Assembly: GCA_902478945.1 (NCBI GenBank)
Contig: CABSMX010000028.1
Location: 1-21,627 of the forward strand
Length of the DNA stretch: 21,627 nt
Direction of reading: 5' to 3'
From: an uncultured Collinsella sp.
GTDB lineage: Bacteria; Actinomycetota; Coriobacteriia; Coriobacteriales; Coriobacteriaceae
This document shows positions 20,619 through 21,627 of the stretch, piece after piece; the first letter of the stretch is position 1, and each line of letters opens with the position of its first letter. Below the pieces are notes generated by a model. It saw nothing but the letters and a program-made list of their open reading frames with translations, had not been told where the DNA came from and did not search any database. The position numbers and the translations under genes were made by a program.

Positions 20619-21627
20619 CTACACCTCGGGCGCCTTGGCGATGGTTTCGCTTTCTGCCGTAAGCGGGCGATTGTCGATGCGGCGGCCCAGGCGGTCGAGC
20701 TTCACAAGGAGCCACTCAATGGGATTCGGCCCCGAGCCTTCTTCGTCGGCAACCAAATCCATGACGGCGATCTTGGTGCCGTCTTGCTTGAGCGTCACGC
20801 TACCCACCTTGTCGCCCACATGTACCGTGCCCGAAAGGTCATCATAGGTAACCTTCTCGGTCACCTCTCCGGCAAGCGCAAAGACGGTCGCCTGAGCTGC
20901 GGGATCGGCGAGCGTGGCATCGATCGTCTTGTCCGTCCAATCGGTCTGGCTGATGCGCGCGATGAGCGGATTGCCGTTGGCAGTCTTTTCCTGCGTGTTG
21001 GCGATCGCAACCGTCACCTTGTGGCCGTAGTACCAGTTGGCAAGGGCGGCCGTGTCGGCAAAGCGCTGATCGGTGGTGCTGGAGTTCAAGACGACGGTGT
21101 AGGTCTCGTCGCCATCGCGGTTGTAGGCTGCCGTAAAGCAATAGCCGGCATCGTCGGTGGTGCCGGTCTTACCGCCGATATTGCCGTCCTGCCCCAGCAG
21201 CTCATTGTGCGTATCCATGGAATGCGAATGGTCGGAACCGTCGGCGCCCGTAACCTCAATCCAGGAATCATCGCTCGCCACGATTTCGCGGAACGTATCG
21301 CTCTTCATTGCCTCCTGCATCATCAGGGCTACATCGTGCGCGGTAGAGTGCATGTCGCCGGCCCACTCATCAAAGTCCAGACCGTGCGGATTCTCAAAAA
21401 GCGTTCCCGTGCAGCCGAGCTTTTTAGCGCGCTCGTTCATGGCCTTTACAAAGGTGGCCACGGCGTCCTTGGTCTTGGGGTCGATCTTTTTGCCCACGTG
21501 CTCGGCAAGCGCGATGGCGGCATCGTTGCCCGAGGTGATCATCAGGCCGCGCAGAGCTTGCTCCACGGTGAGCTCGTCGCCTTCGAGCAGGCCGGCGGTC
21601 GAGTTGCCTACGGTGGCGCTGTCTCTT
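20619..21627 (-). CDS. D-alanyl-D-alanine carboxypeptidase (PBP5/DacA-type), N-terminus outside window
   Basis: Minus-strand frame open to the right edge, so the N-terminus, including the S-x-x-K active-site serine and the signal peptide, lies beyond the window; about 335 residues are visible. The S-x-N motif is M-I-T-S-G-N-D-A-A-I-A-L (codons near 21526-21534), and the K-T-G triad is G-G-K-T-G-T-T-D-D-A-G-Y (21172-21180). These define serine peptidase family S11, which trims the terminal D-Ala of peptidoglycan stem peptides outside the membrane. The C-terminal part after about residue 215 (G-D-K-V-G-S-V-T-L-K-Q-D-G) matches the beta-rich domain of PBP5-type enzymes. No C-terminal amphipathic anchor is obvious. 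Its own terminator follows at 20562-20589. Confidence 0.9.
   Translation of the reverse strand, partial: RDSATVGNSTAGLLEGDELTVEQALRGLMITSGNDAAIALAEHVGKKIDPKTKDAVATFVKAMNERAKKLGCTGTLFENPHGLDFDEWAGDMHSTAHDVALMMQEAMKSDTFREIVASDDSWIEVTGADGSDHSHSMDTHNELLGQDGNIGGKTGTTDDAGYCFTAAYNRDGDETYTVVLNSSTTDQRFADTAALANWYYGHKVTVAIANTQEKTANGNPLIARISQTDWTDKTIDATLADPAAQATVFALAGEVTEKVTYDDLSGTVHVGDKVGSVTLKQDGTKIAVMDLVADEEGSGPNPIEWLLVKLDRLGRRIDNRPLTAESETIAKAPEV

Overview
The window looks like a chromosomal segment of a gut actinobacterium of class Coriobacteriia, most probably Collinsella. The basis is inference: GC-rich codon third positions on every housekeeping gene, the styles of the RsmI, MetRS, SerS and RlmH proteins, and a Tad-locus protein family I associate with Coriobacteriia. 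No 16S gene is present to prove it. Nearly everything reads on the + strand; the exceptions are a 57-aa membrane protein (12212-12385) and a D-Ala-D-Ala carboxypeptidase cut by the right edge.

Layout. 2-2300 is the tail of a Tad-pilus-type operon: a large Cys/His-containing exported-type protein (5' end outside the window), a TadE-like pseudopilin and a DUF192 protein, all start/stop coupled. 2317-2909 is a two-gene toxin-antitoxin module (BrnT-like toxin, ribbon-helix-helix antitoxin) behind a palindromic operator. 3045-3346 is tRNA-Phe with a duplicated 3' tail. 3597-9089 carries a GH5-type protein lacking its acid/base Glu, then rsmI, metG, rsmA and tatD. 9133-9445 is tRNA-Leu(CAG), again with a duplicated 3' tail, followed by an AT-rich element with long terminal inverted repeats. 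9794-12053 holds an SPFH membrane protein, rlmH and proC. serS follows at 12497-13780, then a small protein of unknown function behind a canonical LexA-type SOS box, and three identical tRNA-Arg(ACG) genes, each with its own promoter and terminator. 15144-17585 encodes an unrecognised 813-aa protein with TPR-like repeats. 17748-18830 is a STAND/AAA-type ATPase preceded by three tandem 19-bp iterons. tRNA-Ser(GCT) is followed by a TM2-domain protein, a multi-helix candidate RNA and the dac gene.

How the genes work together. Much of the core is translation: tRNAs for Phe, Leu, Arg and Ser, two aminoacyl-tRNA synthetases, and three rRNA methyltransferases (RsmI and RsmA on 16S, RlmH on 23S).

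The most unusual signal is around the tRNA genes. After the terminators of five of the six tRNAs there is a degenerate, inverted copy of that same tRNA's 3' tail, with the correct isoacceptor-specific T-loop. At tRNA-Phe and tRNA-Leu this is followed by a GC-rich hairpin module and a direct second copy of the tRNA tail plus terminator, at offsets of 186 and 189 bp. The two modules share architecture and junction sequence, suggesting a small repeated tRNA-tail-associated element. Other leads are the candidate structured RNA at 20350-20500, the iteron/ATPase pair and the SOS-controlled small gene.
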